DNA of 64,000 bases from Pseudoalteromonas sp. SMS1. GTDB lineage: Bacteria; Pseudomonadota; Gammaproteobacteria; Enterobacterales; Alteromonadaceae. Position 1 is the first letter of the stretch. Each line of letters begins with the position of its first letter. The notes below the pieces were generated by a model. The model saw only the letters and a program-made list of their open reading frames with translations. It ran no database searches and had not been told where the DNA came from. Below are positions 42,629 to 52,596 of this stretch, one piece after another. The position numbers and the translations under genes are program-made. Where the stretch lies: contig NZ_JAKGBI010000001.1 in the NCBI RefSeq assembly GCF_021530565.1, forward strand, positions 124,001 to 188,000, given 5' to 3'.

Positions 42629-42646
42629 AGGCTCAAGGAGGAGCCT
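42629..42646 (+). terminator. Weak hairpin after the kinase gene
   Basis: AGGCTC (42629-42634) pairs with GAGCCT (42641-42646) around AAGGAG, followed by ATTT. The stem is short and the T-run poor, so it is a doubtful terminator. Confidence 0.35.
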
Positions 42647-42664
42647 ATTTACGACCAAGTAGGC

Positions 42665-42919
42665 TTATAAGTATGCTAAAAATGTCTGATAAAACCAATA
42701 CACCACGGGGCCACACACGACCCAACCAATTAGAAACGGTTTAAAAAACCCCATCCTTTGTGCATCTAATTCTTCAACAATAGACATGGTATCGATAGCC
42801 TTAATAGGAAACACTTTTCGATACACTTTAAATATTGTCAAGCCAATCAAAAAAGGTACTATGATGAGCGAAAAGAACAACAAGACTGCATACCAAGTCT
42901 CACCAGAAACACGTTCCAT
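42665..42919 (-). CDS. Small membrane protein, unknown (84 aa)
   Basis: The 84-residue protein has two hydrophobic segments (about 10-30, YAVLLFFSLIIVPFLIGLTIF, given in part, and 62-84, FLIGWVVCGPVVYWFYQTFLAYL, also in part) separated by a polar loop of about 30 residues. No family is recognised. It starts at ATG with a GAG-type ribosome site and stands alone between convergent and divergent neighbours. A cytoplasmic or periplasmic loop with VEELDAQR is the only soluble part. Confidence 0.6.
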   Translation of the reverse strand: MERVSGETWYAVLLFFSLIIVPFLIGLTIFKVYRKVFPIKAIDTMSIVEELDAQRMGFFKPFLIGWVVCGPVVYWFYQTFLAYL

Positions 42920-42999
42920 AATTACTCACAGTTAATTTGTAAAGGTTCAGAATAGAGTTTGGTTACTATAAATTCAACAAAAACATTGAAGTTACATTT

Positions 43000-44091
43000 A
43001 TGAAGAAATTGATCCCTTGTTCCTTAATACTATTCTTAGCCAGTTGCGCAGCACCGAATAATGTGAAAAAGCTCAAAGCTGATCTAGACGTGAAATATAA
43101 GAAAACCGAGGGTTATACACATCAATTTGCCAACGTCTATAAAAGGCCTGACAGTTACCCCGTTACTTGCGAGCAAGATTGCTATCCACAAACGCAAGAT
43201 ATTCAATGTACATCGAATATGGAACAATGTGAATTTGTTGGCCAAAACCCGGTCGTGATAACGAACGATTCAAGCCGCTTTACTCTTCGTTGGATAGGTC
43301 ACGCAAGCTTTGTGATCACGACCCCTACCAAAGAGACGATTCTGATTGATCCGGTCACCAAACAATTTGACTGGCCGGTAGATTGGGCGTTTACAAATTT
43401 AGGTGGGGGATTTTACCGTAACACGCCCGCACACATTACAGAAAATGAAATCGCAGCAGCTCAAGGCGTCGTATATTCTCACATTCATTATGATCACTTT
43501 AACAAAGCTGACATAGAAACCATTGGCACCAAAACCAAATATCTAACGCCCCTGAACTTTGCAGATTATTTCCCTGATGGTGGGTATGACATTGTTGAAA
43601 TGCCTTGGTACGCTCAATACAGCCTTGGCAAAACCCAAATACATTTCGTGCCTGCGCACCACTTTAGTAACAGAATTGTCGTGCCATTTATTACCAATGA
43701 TGACGACGAAACACTTTGGGGCGGCTGGCTATTCGAAAATAGCGGTAAAAAAGTATTTTTTGCGGGGGATACAGGTTATTCAAACCACTTTAAAGACATC
43801 CATAAAAAATATGGCGATATAGATATTTGTCTCATGCCTATCGCATCTTATCATCACGAAAAATATGGCAAATGGTATAGAAATGTACATTTAACACCGG
43901 AAGACGCAATCACAGCAGCTCAAGACATGCATTGTGGCGTTGTAATTCCTTGGGGTTATGGCAACGCAAGTTGGAAGATGGGTGATCATACATCTCATTC
44001 TGCACTCTTTAGATTGCTTCATATGCAAAAAGAAATGAATAGCCACATACCTTTATATATTTTAAACGAAGGCGAGCAGGTCAGCTTATAG
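43000..44091 (+). CDS. Lipoprotein of the metallo-beta-lactamase fold (NAPE-PLD/UlaG-like)
   Basis: The 363-residue protein has a lipoprotein signal (LILFLASCAAPN, Cys16), then a Cys-rich patch (CEQDCYPQTQDIQC) and an MBL hydrolase domain with LRWIGHASFVI, HIHYDHF (HxHxDH) and FAGDTGYS. The domain resembles N-acyl-phosphatidylethanolamine phospholipase D-like enzymes (Lactamase_B_2). It is probably anchored to the outer membrane and faces the periplasm, where it would hydrolyse a phosphodiester or lactone. The substrate is unknown. It is monocistronic. Confidence 0.82.
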   Translation: MKKLIPCSLILFLASCAAPNNVKKLKADLDVKYKKTEGYTHQFANVYKRPDSYPVTCEQDCYPQTQDIQCTSNMEQCEFVGQNPVVITNDSSRFTLRWIGHASFVITTPTKETILIDPVTKQFDWPVDWAFTNLGGGFYRNTPAHITENEIAAAQGVVYSHIHYDHFNKADIETIGTKTKYLTPLNFADYFPDGGYDIVEMPWYAQYSLGKTQIHFVPAHHFSNRIVVPFITNDDDETLWGGWLFENSGKKVFFAGDTGYSNHFKDIHKKYGDIDICLMPIASYHHEKYGKWYRNVHLTPEDAITAAQDMHCGVVIPWGYGNASWKMGDHTSHSALFRLLHMQKEMNSHIPLYILNEGEQVSL

Positions 44092-44100
44092 AAAAATCAC

Positions 44101-44128
44101 GCTAGCGACGCGTTATTACGTCGCTAGC
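44101..44128. terminator. Hairpin between MBL lipoprotein and rnd
   Basis: GCTAGCGACG (44101-44110) pairs with CGTCGCTAGC (44119-44128). On the minus strand it is followed by GTGATTTTT, a moderate terminator for rnd; on the plus strand no T-run follows, though it may still stall the convergent transcript. Confidence 0.6.
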
Positions 44129-44145
44129 AAGAGCAAAAAATATGC

Positions 44146-45279
44146 TTATTCGACTTCCCACGCTGTTAGCGCATCGCCCAACAATTCTTTTCTCCATCCT
44201 TGAAATAAGTCAGGTTTGATCATTCTCTTTCGTTGTTCTGAAGAGAGTTTCCAATTCCAACTGATAATTTGATTAATCTGCTTTTTAGACGCAATCACAT
44301 CCACCGGAATACCGTGTTTTTGTGCTTCGATGGAAATCAAACCTTTGATATCTTTTGCAGCTTTTTTATATCCAGCAAAGTCGATTAAGCGCTTCACTTT
44401 TACAGGCAGTAAATCTTCTGAAATTGCTTTACCTGCTTCTATACATGCCATAATTTCTTTACCAGAACGGTTTACTTCCATAGCTTCCACTTCAGGGATA
44501 TTGCGCATACTCGCCAAAGAAGACGGGCGTCGCTTAGCTATTTCAACCATATTCAGTTCTTTCAAAATGAAGTTAACCGAAATGTTTTTCTTTTCTGCTT
44601 TGTTTAATCTCCACGCCGCGAGCTCTCTGAGGACGGCCAAATCTCTGCCGCGCAGCTGCCAGACGTTTTTGATATTTAAATATAAATATTCATCTGGAGT
44701 ACGAAAAGCGCGTTTTTTTGATATTAACTCGCTCTCCGAAATGACAATATCAACAAGCCCTTTCTCCTGTACTTCAGCCAAAATACGTTCAAAGCAAGGG
44801 AGCAGATAAAACACATCCGCCGCTGCGTATTCTAATTGTTTTGCCGACAGTGGTCTCTTAAGCCAGTCGGTACGAGACATGCTTTTGTCTATCTCAATAT
44901 CGAGCAAATTGTTAACCATATTGGCAAACCCAACACAATTCCCCTCTCCTAACAGCTGCAACGCAAATTGAGTGTCAAATAATGGGGCTGGACAAATACC
45001 GGCAAAGTTTTGAAAAACTTCAATATCTTCCGATGGAGAGTGAATCACTTTCATTACATCAGGCGCGGTAAAAAGCGCCCAAAGCGCAGTAAAGTCGAGT
45101 TGGATTAACGGGTCTATTAAGGCCAAATGTTCGCCATCATAAACCTGAAAAAGCGCACTCTCAGGGTATAGAGTCCTACGACGCATAAACTCAGTGTCAA
45201 TTGCTAATACGCTAGCACCCGAAATTAGGCCAATAAATTCATCTAATTCAGCTTGATTCTGAATAAACCGATACTGCAC
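44146..45279 (-). CDS. rnd: Ribonuclease D
   Basis: A 377-residue 3'-5' exoribonuclease, active in maturation of stable RNA. The DEDDy exonuclease domain has LAIDTEFMRRRTLYP (Exo I), IHSPSEDIEVF (Exo II) and YAAADVFYLL (Exo III). A C-terminal HRDC-type domain follows (about 210-290). It starts at GTG 45279 behind AAGGAG, typical length for the family. It lies downstream of fadD on the same strand, but a terminator at 45306-45325 separates them. Confidence 0.94.
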   Translation of the reverse strand: MQYRFIQNQAELDEFIGLISGASVLAIDTEFMRRRTLYPESALFQVYDGEHLALIDPLIQLDFTALWALFTAPDVMKVIHSPSEDIEVFQNFAGICPAPLFDTQFALQLLGEGNCVGFANMVNNLLDIEIDKSMSRTDWLKRPLSAKQLEYAAADVFYLLPCFERILAEVQEKGLVDIVISESELISKKRAFRTPDEYLYLNIKNVWQLRGRDLAVLRELAAWRLNKAEKKNISVNFILKELNMVEIAKRRPSSLASMRNIPEVEAMEVNRSGKEIMACIEAGKAISEDLLPVKVKRLIDFAGYKKAAKDIKGLISIEAQKHGIPVDVIASKKQINQIISWNWKLSSEQRKRMIKPDLFQGWRKELLGDALTAWEVE

Positions 45280-45305
45280 ATTTTCTCCTTCGCTCTAGCG
45301 AAAAA

Positions 45306-45325
45306 AAACCGGCTTTCGCCGGTTT
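45306..45325 (-). terminator. Terminator of fadD
   Basis: AAACCGGC (45306-45313), loop TTTC, GCCGGTTT (45318-45325), then a T-run on the minus strand. Confidence 0.85.
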
Positions 45326-45328
45326 CTC

Positions 45329-46978
45329 TTATTTTAACGCCCTACGTAGTATTTTTCCGACATTCGTTTTTGGTAATTCATCTCTGAATTCAACCATTTT
45401 AGGAACTTTGTAGTTTGTTAGATTTTCACGACAATGCGCTATTATATCTTTTTCTGACAAAGATTGGTCTTTTCTAACGACAAAAACTTTTACCTGTTCG
45501 CCACTTACTTCATGGGGCACGCCAATTGCTGCAACTTCAAGTACACCATCGTGGCTCGCAATCACTTCTTCAATCTCGTTCGGGAAGACATTAAAGCCAG
45601 AAACAAGGATCATGTCTTTCTTTCTATCAACGATATAAAAGAAACCTTCATCGTCATATGTGGCAATATCCCCTGTCGCAAACCAACCATCTTGCAAACA
45701 CTCAGCGGTCGCGTCAGGTCGATTATAATAACCAGCCATTACCTGAGGGCCTTTAACAAGTAACTCGCCCGGCTCACCTTTTGGTGCTTCTTCGCCATTC
45801 TCAAGTACAACTTTTAATTCAGTACTTGGGGCAGGTAAACCTATTGAACCATTATAGCCGTCAAGATCCAGTGGGCTAATCGTAACCAGTGGCGCGCACT
45901 CTGTTAAACCATAACCTTCAAGCAACCGAGATTTAGTGACCGCCTGCCAACGCTCTGCAACTGGACGCTGTACAGCCATGCCTCCACCAAGGGAAACTTT
46001 AAGATTTGAAAAATCTAAATTTGCGAAACCATCCGTGTTGAGCAGGCCATTAAATAGCGTGTTCACACCCGTAATAACCGTAAACGGGTACTTTGCTAGA
46101 TCTTTAACAAATCCTGCCATATCTCGTGGGTTCGTGATCAGAATATTGTGACCACCGTACTTCATAAACGTTAGGCAATTCGCTGTCAGTGCAAAGATAT
46201 GGTAAAGCGGTAGTGCTGTAATAACCACTTCTTTACCTTTGTCCAATACTTTATCTAAACAACCAGACACTTGCTCTAAATTTGCCACCATATTGCCATG
46301 TGTTAGCATTGCGCCCTTCGATACACCCGTAGTACCACCAGTGTATTGTAAAAATGCTAAATCATCTTGCGTCACTTCTGGCTTTTTGTAACTGTTTAGA
46401 TCCGCAGTCATAACTTGCGCAAAAGGAATGGCATTGGGCAAGCTGTAATCTGGCACCATTTTTTTGATTTTCTTCACAACAAAGTTAACTAGGTGCTTTT
46501 TAAAGCCGCCCAACAAATCACCAATTTGTGTCAATACAATGTGTTTCACATTGGTTGATGGTAGAGCCTTTTCTAACGTACTTGCAAAATTCGCTAAAAT
46601 AAAAATAGCCTTAGCTTCCGAGTCATTTAATTGATGCTCAAGCTCCCTTACCGTATACAAAGGATTGACATTAACAACCGTACACCCCGCTCTTAATACA
46701 CCCAGAATCGTGATAGGTGTTTGTAGTAAATTCGGCATCATAACAGCAATTTTGTCGCCTTTACCCAATTTAAGCGTATTCTGTATGTAGCTGGCTACCG
46801 CTTTAGTAGCGTTGTCAATCTCTTGATATGTAAGCGTTTTACCCATATTAGAATATGCCGGTAACTGGGCATAATTAGTAAAACACTCATCTATTAATTC
46901 TAGCAGCGAGTTGTAGTGCTCTGGGTCAATCGTTGCCGGCATGCCTTCTGGATAGCGCTTTAACCAGATTTTTTCCAC
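45329..46978 (-). CDS. fadD: Long-chain fatty acid-CoA ligase
   Basis: A 549-residue acyl-CoA synthetase that activates imported long-chain fatty acids for beta-oxidation and phospholipid use; a membrane-associated cytoplasmic enzyme. The AMP-binding P-loop is [14 protein letters not shown], the A5-type motif [12 protein letters not shown], and the C-terminal motif [20 protein letters not shown]. The N-terminus [14 protein letters not shown] matches E. coli FadD. The start is GTG 46978 behind AGGAG. The order fadD-rnd is also that of E. coli. Confidence 0.95.
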   Translation of the reverse strand: MEKIWLKRYPEGMPATIDPEHYNSLLELIDECFTNYAQLPAYSNMGKTLTYQEIDNATKAVASYIQNTLKLGKGDKIAVMMPNLLQTPITILGVLRAGCTVVNVNPLYTVRELEHQLNDSEAKAIFILANFASTLEKALPSTNVKHIVLTQIGDLLGGFKKHLVNFVVKKIKKMVPDYSLPNAIPFAQVMTADLNSYKKPEVTQDDLAFLQYTGGTTGVSKGAMLTHGNMVANLEQVSGCLDKVLDKGKEVVITALPLYHIFALTANCLTFMKYGGHNILITNPRDMAGFVKDLAKYPFTVITGVNTLFNGLLNTDGFANLDFSNLKVSLGGGMAVQRPVAERWQAVTKSRLLEGYGLTECAPLVTISPLDLDGYNGSIGLPAPSTELKVVLENGEEAPKGEPGELLVKGPQVMAGYYNRPDATAECLQDGWFATGDIATYDDEGFFYIVDRKKDMILVSGFNVFPNEIEEVIASHDGVLEVAAIGVPHEVSGEQVKVFVVRKDQSLSEKDIIAHCRENLTNYKVPKMVEFRDELPKTNVGKILRRALK

Positions 46979-47096
46979 TCTTAGCTCCTGTATTCTCGTT
47001 CTTTTTTTATATTTACCTTAAAGCAAATAAGGCACTTAAACAATTGAGTAAATACTCTAAACGTTGGATATTCCCATATTTCTAGCAAAGTTACAA

Positions 47097-47972
47097 TCAA
47101 CAAGCAGCTTGCTTTTCAATATGAAACACCACCTCACGCAGTATTTGTTTTGGGTTTTCCATGTGGCAATGATGTCCACCTGCCACATCAATTACCTTAA
47201 CTCTCTCAAAACACGAAAGAAATTTTCTCATATTGTCACGCATCTGAGGATACCCATGTTCGGGTAAGATAAGCATAGTGTCTACTGAAATTTTATCTAA
47301 TAAACTATGCGCTTGTTCCTGATTGAAGCGCATAGTTGATGATAACTTTACCTTTGGATCAGACGTTAATGCATACCGACCCTTTTCACATTTTATGCTG
47401 CGTGACATTAAAACTTCTGCAAGGTTTTCATTAAAACCAGATACACTGGCTCGCGCTCTAATAATGCTGTTTCTATCGTCAAACCACCTTGTAGTTTGAT
47501 CAGATGCCCTATCTCGATCACCAAACGCTTTTAACAAATTTTGTTTTGCACTTGCAGCGCTTTGATGTATTAAACCAATACCATCAATTAAACATAAGCT
47601 GAGTACCTTATCAGGATACAAGCTAGTTAACAAATTTGCGATCAACGCCCCCATTGAATGACCTATAAAATGCGCTTCACAGATATTTGCAATTTTCATA
47701 AACTGGAGTACATCATAAACATATTCAACAAAGTAGTAAGCCGCATCTTGTGATTTCCAGCGAGATTGCCCATGCCCTGGTAAATCAAGCAGAAACCAAG
47801 AGTAGTTTTCAATTTCGGCGTCCGTCAACTCATCCGTTAGCGGCTTAAAGCTATTCCCATTGTCTAGCCAACCATGTAGACAAATAACCGCAGTACTGCC
47901 TTTGCCAATCTGCTGCCAAGCGAAGCCTGCATCAAAATAGTCTTTCATCTCATTTTTTTTATTAATCAACAT
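47097..47972 (-). CDS. Alpha/beta hydrolase
   Basis: The 291-residue cytoplasmic alpha/beta hydrolase has the oxyanion region HGWLDNGNSF, nucleophile elbow IGHSMGALIA, and catalytic His in AGGHHCHMEN. It is located just upstream of fadD on the same strand (118-bp gap), which suggests, but does not prove, work on lipid esters. The start could be ATG 47972 or ATG 47948 (eight residues shorter); neither has a strong ribosome site. No signal peptide is visible. Confidence 0.82.
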   Translation of the reverse strand: MLINKKNEMKDYFDAGFAWQQIGKGSTAVICLHGWLDNGNSFKPLTDELTDAEIENYSWFLLDLPGHGQSRWKSQDAAYYFVEYVYDVLQFMKIANICEAHFIGHSMGALIANLLTSLYPDKVLSLCLIDGIGLIHQSAASAKQNLLKAFGDRDRASDQTTRWFDDRNSIIRARASVSGFNENLAEVLMSRSIKCEKGRYALTSDPKVKLSSTMRFNQEQAHSLLDKISVDTMLILPEHGYPQMRDNMRKFLSCFERVKVIDVAGGHHCHMENPKQILREVVFHIEKQAAC

Positions 47973-48149
47973 TTAAAGATATTCAACACATTCACATTTA
48001 GTTATGATCATACGCGATAAAATCAGAGCGTCTAAACAAAAAATAAAATTTGTCGTCTCACTTCAATAGTGAGATGTGTTAGGCGCCAAAATGTGCTTTT
48101 GAGCATTATCAACGCTTACAATCAAACACGGGAAATCGAAGGAAATACT

Positions 48150-49442
48150 ATGTCACGCAAATTAACGGCTATTGCAGCAGCAATCTCCTTTTTTAGTAGT
48201 GGTCAATTGCTTGCTGCGCCAAAGAACATCATCTATATGATCGGTGATGGAATGGGTCCAGCTTACACAACTGCGTATCGATATTACAAAGACGATAAAA
48301 ATACAAAAACGGTCGAGCCCACGGTGTTTGACTCAATGTTAGTTGGTATGGCTCACACGTATCCTGATGACAATACAGTCGTGACAGATAGTGCAGCAGG
48401 CGCTACGGCACTGAGCACAGCAATAAAGAGTTATAATGGCGCAATCGCGGTAGATACCCATAAAAAGCCTTTAAAAACTATGCTACAAATGGCAAAAGAG
48501 CAAGGCAAAACCACAGCACTAGTGGCGACCTCCCAAATAAATCACGCCACACCTGCAAGCTTTGCTGCTCATAATGAGTCTCGACGTAATTATGATGAGA
48601 TAGCAGATGACTATATTGATGTTAAAGTTAACGACAAATTACCTGTCGATCTCTTACTCGGTGGAGGCACGCAGTACTTTATACGCGATGATAGAAATCT
48701 CGTATCTGAGTTTAAGCAATCTGGTTACCAATACATAGACCATTTAAGTGCTTTAGATTCAATCAAAGCCATTCCCGCAATCGGTTTGTTTGCCGAGAGA
48801 GGAATGCCATACGCGATTGACCAAGACCCTCACCGGTTGACACAAATGACAGAGAAAGCACTTGCTCTGCTTGATAAAGATGATAACCAGAAAGGCTTTT
48901 TCGTCATGATTGAAGGCAGTCAAATAGATTGGTGTGGACACGCCAATGATATTGCATGTGCGATGACTGAAATGGACGATTTCGCTCACTCTATCTCATT
49001 AGCGAAAGCATATGTAGATCAAAACCCGGATACGCTATTGGTTATTACCGCAGATCATTCAACAGGTGGATTAACACTCGGTGCAGATGGCGACTACCGC
49101 TGGGAAAGAGATGTTGTTGCAAATGTTAAAGCATCGGTTAAACAAATAACCAAGGTCATTAAAGACAGCAAAAACATCAAAAAAGACTGGGAGTCGCTCA
49201 CTGGTTTAACGTTTAGCACTGATGTTCAAAAAGCCCTCAACGTTGCGAAAACTGAGGGAGACAAAGCCCTATACGCAGTAATAAACACATTTATCAATGA
49301 GGCAAGCTTCACAGGTTGGACAACCGGAGGACATACTGCCATCGACGTTCAAGTGTTTGCGCATGGTACAGGCAGAGAACACTTCATTGGATCTCAAAAC
49401 AACACTCAGATAGCAGAAAAACTAATCTCATTTATTGAATAG
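48150..49442 (+). CDS. Alkaline phosphatase
   Basis: The 430-residue phosphomonoesterase has a signal peptide (AIAAAISFFSSGQLLAA) and all the features of the PhoA fold: metal Asp in MIGDGMGPAY, nucleophile Ser in TDSAAGATALS, ligand motifs MIEGSQIDWCGHAND, TADHSTGG and TTGGHTA. It acts in the periplasm to release phosphate from organic esters. The start is ATG 48150 behind AAGGAAA; a longer frame from 48069 lacks a signal peptide at its beginning. No Pho box was found upstream. A terminator follows at 49452. Confidence 0.93.
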   Translation: MSRKLTAIAAAISFFSSGQLLAAPKNIIYMIGDGMGPAYTTAYRYYKDDKNTKTVEPTVFDSMLVGMAHTYPDDNTVVTDSAAGATALSTAIKSYNGAIAVDTHKKPLKTMLQMAKEQGKTTALVATSQINHATPASFAAHNESRRNYDEIADDYIDVKVNDKLPVDLLLGGGTQYFIRDDRNLVSEFKQSGYQYIDHLSALDSIKAIPAIGLFAERGMPYAIDQDPHRLTQMTEKALALLDKDDNQKGFFVMIEGSQIDWCGHANDIACAMTEMDDFAHSISLAKAYVDQNPDTLLVITADHSTGGLTLGADGDYRWERDVVANVKASVKQITKVIKDSKNIKKDWESLTGLTFSTDVQKALNVAKTEGDKALYAVINTFINEASFTGWTTGGHTAIDVQVFAHGTGREHFIGSQNNTQIAEKLISFIE

Positions 49443-49451
49443 TACATGATT

Positions 49452-49477
49452 AAGGGCCCAATTCAGTGGGCCCTTTT
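49452..49477 (+). terminator. Terminator of the alkaline phosphatase gene
   Basis: AAGGGCCCA (49452-49460) pairs with TGGGCCCTT (49467-49475), followed by TT. It lies 10 bp beyond the stop codon. Confidence 0.8.
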
Positions 49478-49505
49478 CAATGAATGAACTACACCTTACT
49501 GAAGT

Positions 49506-49949
49506 TTACTTCCAATACTCAATGATCTTTGAAACCTGTTCGCCTTTAAATTCAAACACGGTGAGGTGGCGTTCTTGCTTACCATCATGTATTTGTTGCC
49601 GCTCTACCGAAACTGCATTATGACCCGCAATCATTGAGATAATTTTATACCTATCTTGTGTGTAGGTGTAATCACCCGCTTTCAAGAATCTGACATAATT
49701 ATTGTACAAATGTGTTTTTTCGTAGGTACCGCCATACGCTTCGTGAACATACTTAAAGTCACTAGTAAAATTATTGAACAGGTTATCTACATCAGAGACT
49801 TTAGAATCTTTCATCAAAATTTTATTCTGCAGGCTATTTATTTGGATCACTCTCGCTTTCAATTGTTCTGAAGGCAAGGCTTCCTGTGGCTTTGCATCAA
49901 TGCAGGGGGTACACAGTAGTGTAAATATAAAAATCAATGTCGTTTTCAT
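49506..49949 (-). CDS. Secreted NTF2-like/SnoaL-like protein, unknown
   Basis: A 147-residue protein from ATG 49949, behind a GGAAAG ribosome site, has a signal peptide (TTLIFIFTLLCTPCIDA). The mature part is compatible with an NTF2-like cone fold: long N-terminal helices, then four strands ending HLTVFEFKGEQVSKIIEYWK. Similar small exported proteins are common but their function is mostly unknown. An alternative start 22 codons upstream has no signal. It is convergent with the alkaline phosphatase gene. Confidence 0.65.
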   Translation of the reverse strand: MKTTLIFIFTLLCTPCIDAKPQEALPSEQLKARVIQINSLQNKILMKDSKVSDVDNLFNNFTSDFKYVHEAYGGTYEKTHLYNNYVRFLKAGDYTYTQDRYKIISMIAGHNAVSVERQQIHDGKQERHLTVFEFKGEQVSKIIEYWK

Positions 49950-50455
49950 CAGCTTTCCATTTTTATTGTTATGGTTTGTTTCCACGTTCGGAATATACAA
50001 AGTCTCAAATACCATTTAATCACACCAACCTATCAGCTAAGTTAGTGTTCCTCAATATCTTTGGCTTTAAATTGAGTGATGATTCAATAAGTCGTATTTG
50101 TCGTAGTGCCGTTAGTTGTGAAAGATACGACGTGGGTAACCGGGCAAAACGATAACTCGAACCTAAAAACACATTCTGTGCCAAATATGCCGTCGGCAAA
50201 GTAATTATTTGCAGCTGCACAAATACAGAAGGGGACCTAGTTCAACTTTCAGTATTTTGATAAAAAACACATCATTTTATGTAATAAATGGTTAGATGAA
50301 AGGGGGTAATTAAACTATCTATTTCACCAGTACCTTTATACAAGGCCAATAACACTTACCTCTGTCGGATTTATTTTGGCCAATGCCATGGTTTTGTTCA
50401 ATGCTGAATATAGTGGGCGGAATTAAATTAATTTTAATAACATTTACCAAGGGCA
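49950..50455. other. 506-bp spacer without a convincing gene
   Basis: It holds a GTCGTAT/ATACGAC inverted repeat around 50090-50135. A 66-codon frame on the minus strand (50020-50220) has no ribosome site or recognised family and is not called. No terminator with a good T-run was seen after the EIIC-EAL gene. Confidence 0.4.
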
Positions 50456-52510
50456 TTAAGCTTCTGCATTATTCTCTTTTGTAATCTCCTCGCCTCCTTT
50501 TGTCATAAAAATATAAATAGCCTCTTCAACAGGCATTGCTTTAAAATATAAAAAACCTTGTACACAATCAATATGTGATTGTTTAACCAGCTTTTCTTCG
50601 TCCGCAGTTTCCACGCCTTCAGCAACAAGTTTAAAGCCCAATTTTGATATCATTTCCGAAAGGTTCGTATACAAAGAAATAGATTTAGTATTCAACTGTT
50701 CCGGTAACAAACTTCTATCTAATTTTATCGTAGAGATATTTAACTTAGATAATACTGAGAGACAAGAATACCCTGTACCAAAGTCATCCATCGCACAATC
50801 TATTTTGTTTTTCTTTAATGAATCAACAACAGACACTGTTTTATTAAAGTCTTCAATATAACTAGATTCTAAAAGTTCAACTTCCACTTGCTCAGGGAAC
50901 TTTGCAAACGCTTTAATTATTCGCCTGTAACCACCACTTAAAAGATTTTTAGGCGAAATATTAAAACTGACTTTAGGGTGTAGACCCAATTTAGCAAACT
51001 GTTCTAGGTCTATCTCGAGTTGATCTATCACATAATTGTCAATGATATGCAATAAATTGTGCTGCTCTAGTGTTTCTAAGAACCACGGTCCTGAAATACT
51101 GCCATCCTTGTTCGTCAACCTAAGTAAGGCTTCAAAGCCCACCACTTTTTTACTGTAAGGGTTTATTTTTGGTTGATAAAACAATGTCAAAGCGCCCTGA
51201 TTTAACGCTTCTGTGACCTCTTTTAAGCTGTGCGCATTTATTTGCTCTTTGCGCTGAGTCGCACTGTAAGAACCTTCAGCCCCCTCTTCAATCATTCTAC
51301 CCGCGGTATATCGTTTCATAAGTACATCAAGCGCCTTACCTGACAAATTGTTATCACGATTTGCCTTTAAAAATGGGAAGTAAATCATCGCATTTAACAG
51401 CACAAGAAAAACTTGTAGGAATATTCCTTTTACACTTTCAGTGAGTAGCCAGCCGTTTATGAAAATGGGCGTAAACCATGGTATCTCTTCAATATACTGT
51501 ATAGTCACAAAACCTGAATAAAATGCAAAATAAGCAATACTCGCATTTATCAGGGGACATAATAAAAATGGTAGTAAAATATAAGGGTTAAAAACGATAG
51601 GAAGTGCATAAATCATGACTTCGCTAATATTAAAAAGCGCCAGTGGCGATGAAATTATTGCAATACGTTTTTCATGTTGACCTTTTTTCAAAAACAACGC
51701 TGCAACAATGAGCCCCCAAATACAACCTGTCCCACCTAAAATAACAAAACCTGTAAAGAAATTATAACTAATTAAATCTGGTAATACATAATAACTGGTC
51801 AGCTCGCTTGAGACTAAAATATGATAAGTATTGTCGCCATGAACGCCAATAAACCAGAGCAAATGGGCAATTAACAGCTGCATTGACAGCTTTTCAAAAA
51901 CGTTCCAATGAGGGTTTAAAGATCTTAATGTCTCTAGCGAAGATTCAGCCACTAAGTCGATATAGGGAAACAACAGCAATACTAAACTGGTTACAATAAG
52001 ATAAGGTAGTATTAAATTAAGGTGCTTTCTCAAAAACAGACTTATCGAGCTGACACCAACCAAGCGGAAGACTTTAAGTCGTTCAAGATAGGAAAGAAAA
52101 TAACAGCAAACCACAGGCATTAACAATGAATATAGCGCGCCCATTCGATGATTGATTGCCAATTCATTGCCTGAAATCGTGATATAGCCTGTTGTCGCAG
52201 TGAAACAAGTGAAAACCAAAATAGGGCTAGCTATTGTGTGGACTTTTAAATTCTTAGACAAATAATAACTGAATGACATCAAAGTCAAAACAGGAAATAT
52301 GCCCCAGACCAAGGTGTTGAAATCTTCCAAAAACTGGTGTTCCACCCCTTTCATGGAAATATTCAACCATTGATTAATCAGTGTGATAACAGACGCAACA
52401 ATGAAAAAAGGAATTAATGCAATATACCCTTCCCGCAGTGAAAGTATTACGGTATTTGAAGATATTTTAAAGGCATATTCATTAAATTTACTTAGCAACG
52501 CTTTTGTCAC
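50456..52510 (-). CDS. PTS EIIC domain fused to a c-di-GMP phosphodiesterase (EAL)
   Basis: A 684-residue membrane protein. Residues 1-380 form a CelB-like PTS EIIC domain of about eight to ten helices, with IGVHGDNTYHI and NISEVMIYALPIVFNP (cf. the family's NxxE substrate motif). Residues 425-675 are an EAL domain with all catalytic residues: Glu460 (EALLRL), Asn517 (NISPKNL), Glu545, Asp575-Asp576 (DDFGTGYS), Lys596, Glu631 (AEGVE) and Gln651. No EIIB or EIIA domain or gene is present, so the EIIC part may sense a sugar and control c-di-GMP hydrolysis instead of importing it. The start is GTG 52510. Confidence 0.88.
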   Translation of the reverse strand: MTKALLSKFNEYAFKISSNTVILSLREGYIALIPFFIVASVITLINQWLNISMKGVEHQFLEDFNTLVWGIFPVLTLMSFSYYLSKNLKVHTIASPILVFTCFTATTGYITISGNELAINHRMGALYSLLMPVVCCYFLSYLERLKVFRLVGVSSISLFLRKHLNLILPYLIVTSLVLLLFPYIDLVAESSLETLRSLNPHWNVFEKLSMQLLIAHLLWFIGVHGDNTYHILVSSELTSYYVLPDLISYNFFTGFVILGGTGCIWGLIVAALFLKKGQHEKRIAIISSPLALFNISEVMIYALPIVFNPYILLPFLLCPLINASIAYFAFYSGFVTIQYIEEIPWFTPIFINGWLLTESVKGIFLQVFLVLLNAMIYFPFLKANRDNNLSGKALDVLMKRYTAGRMIEEGAEGSYSATQRKEQINAHSLKEVTEALNQGALTLFYQPKINPYSKKVVGFEALLRLTNKDGSISGPWFLETLEQHNLLHIIDNYVIDQLEIDLEQFAKLGLHPKVSFNISPKNLLSGGYRRIIKAFAKFPEQVEVELLESSYIEDFNKTVSVVDSLKKNKIDCAMDDFGTGYSCLSVLSKLNISTIKLDRSLLPEQLNTKSISLYTNLSEMISKLGFKLVAEGVETADEEKLVKQSHIDCVQGFLYFKAMPVEEAIYIFMTKGGEEITKENNAEA

Positions 52511-52596
52511 AATTCAGTTTTTCTTTTTACATTACCCCAATAAATCTAGAATACAATCGCTTCTTGGATTTTTTTACTGAAAATTATTCACGCAGG

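Noticed and set aside
48069..48149. 27 extra N-terminal residues for alkaline phosphatase
   Set aside because: They would bury the signal peptide, and ATG 48150 has a good ribosome site.
47973..48149. Pho box before the alkaline phosphatase gene
   Set aside because: No pair of CTGT-type repeats at 11-bp spacing could be found.
50020..50220. 66-codon minus-strand frame between the NTF2-like and EIIC-EAL genes
   Set aside because: No ribosome site and low-complexity hydrophobic/basic composition; looks like open noncoding DNA.
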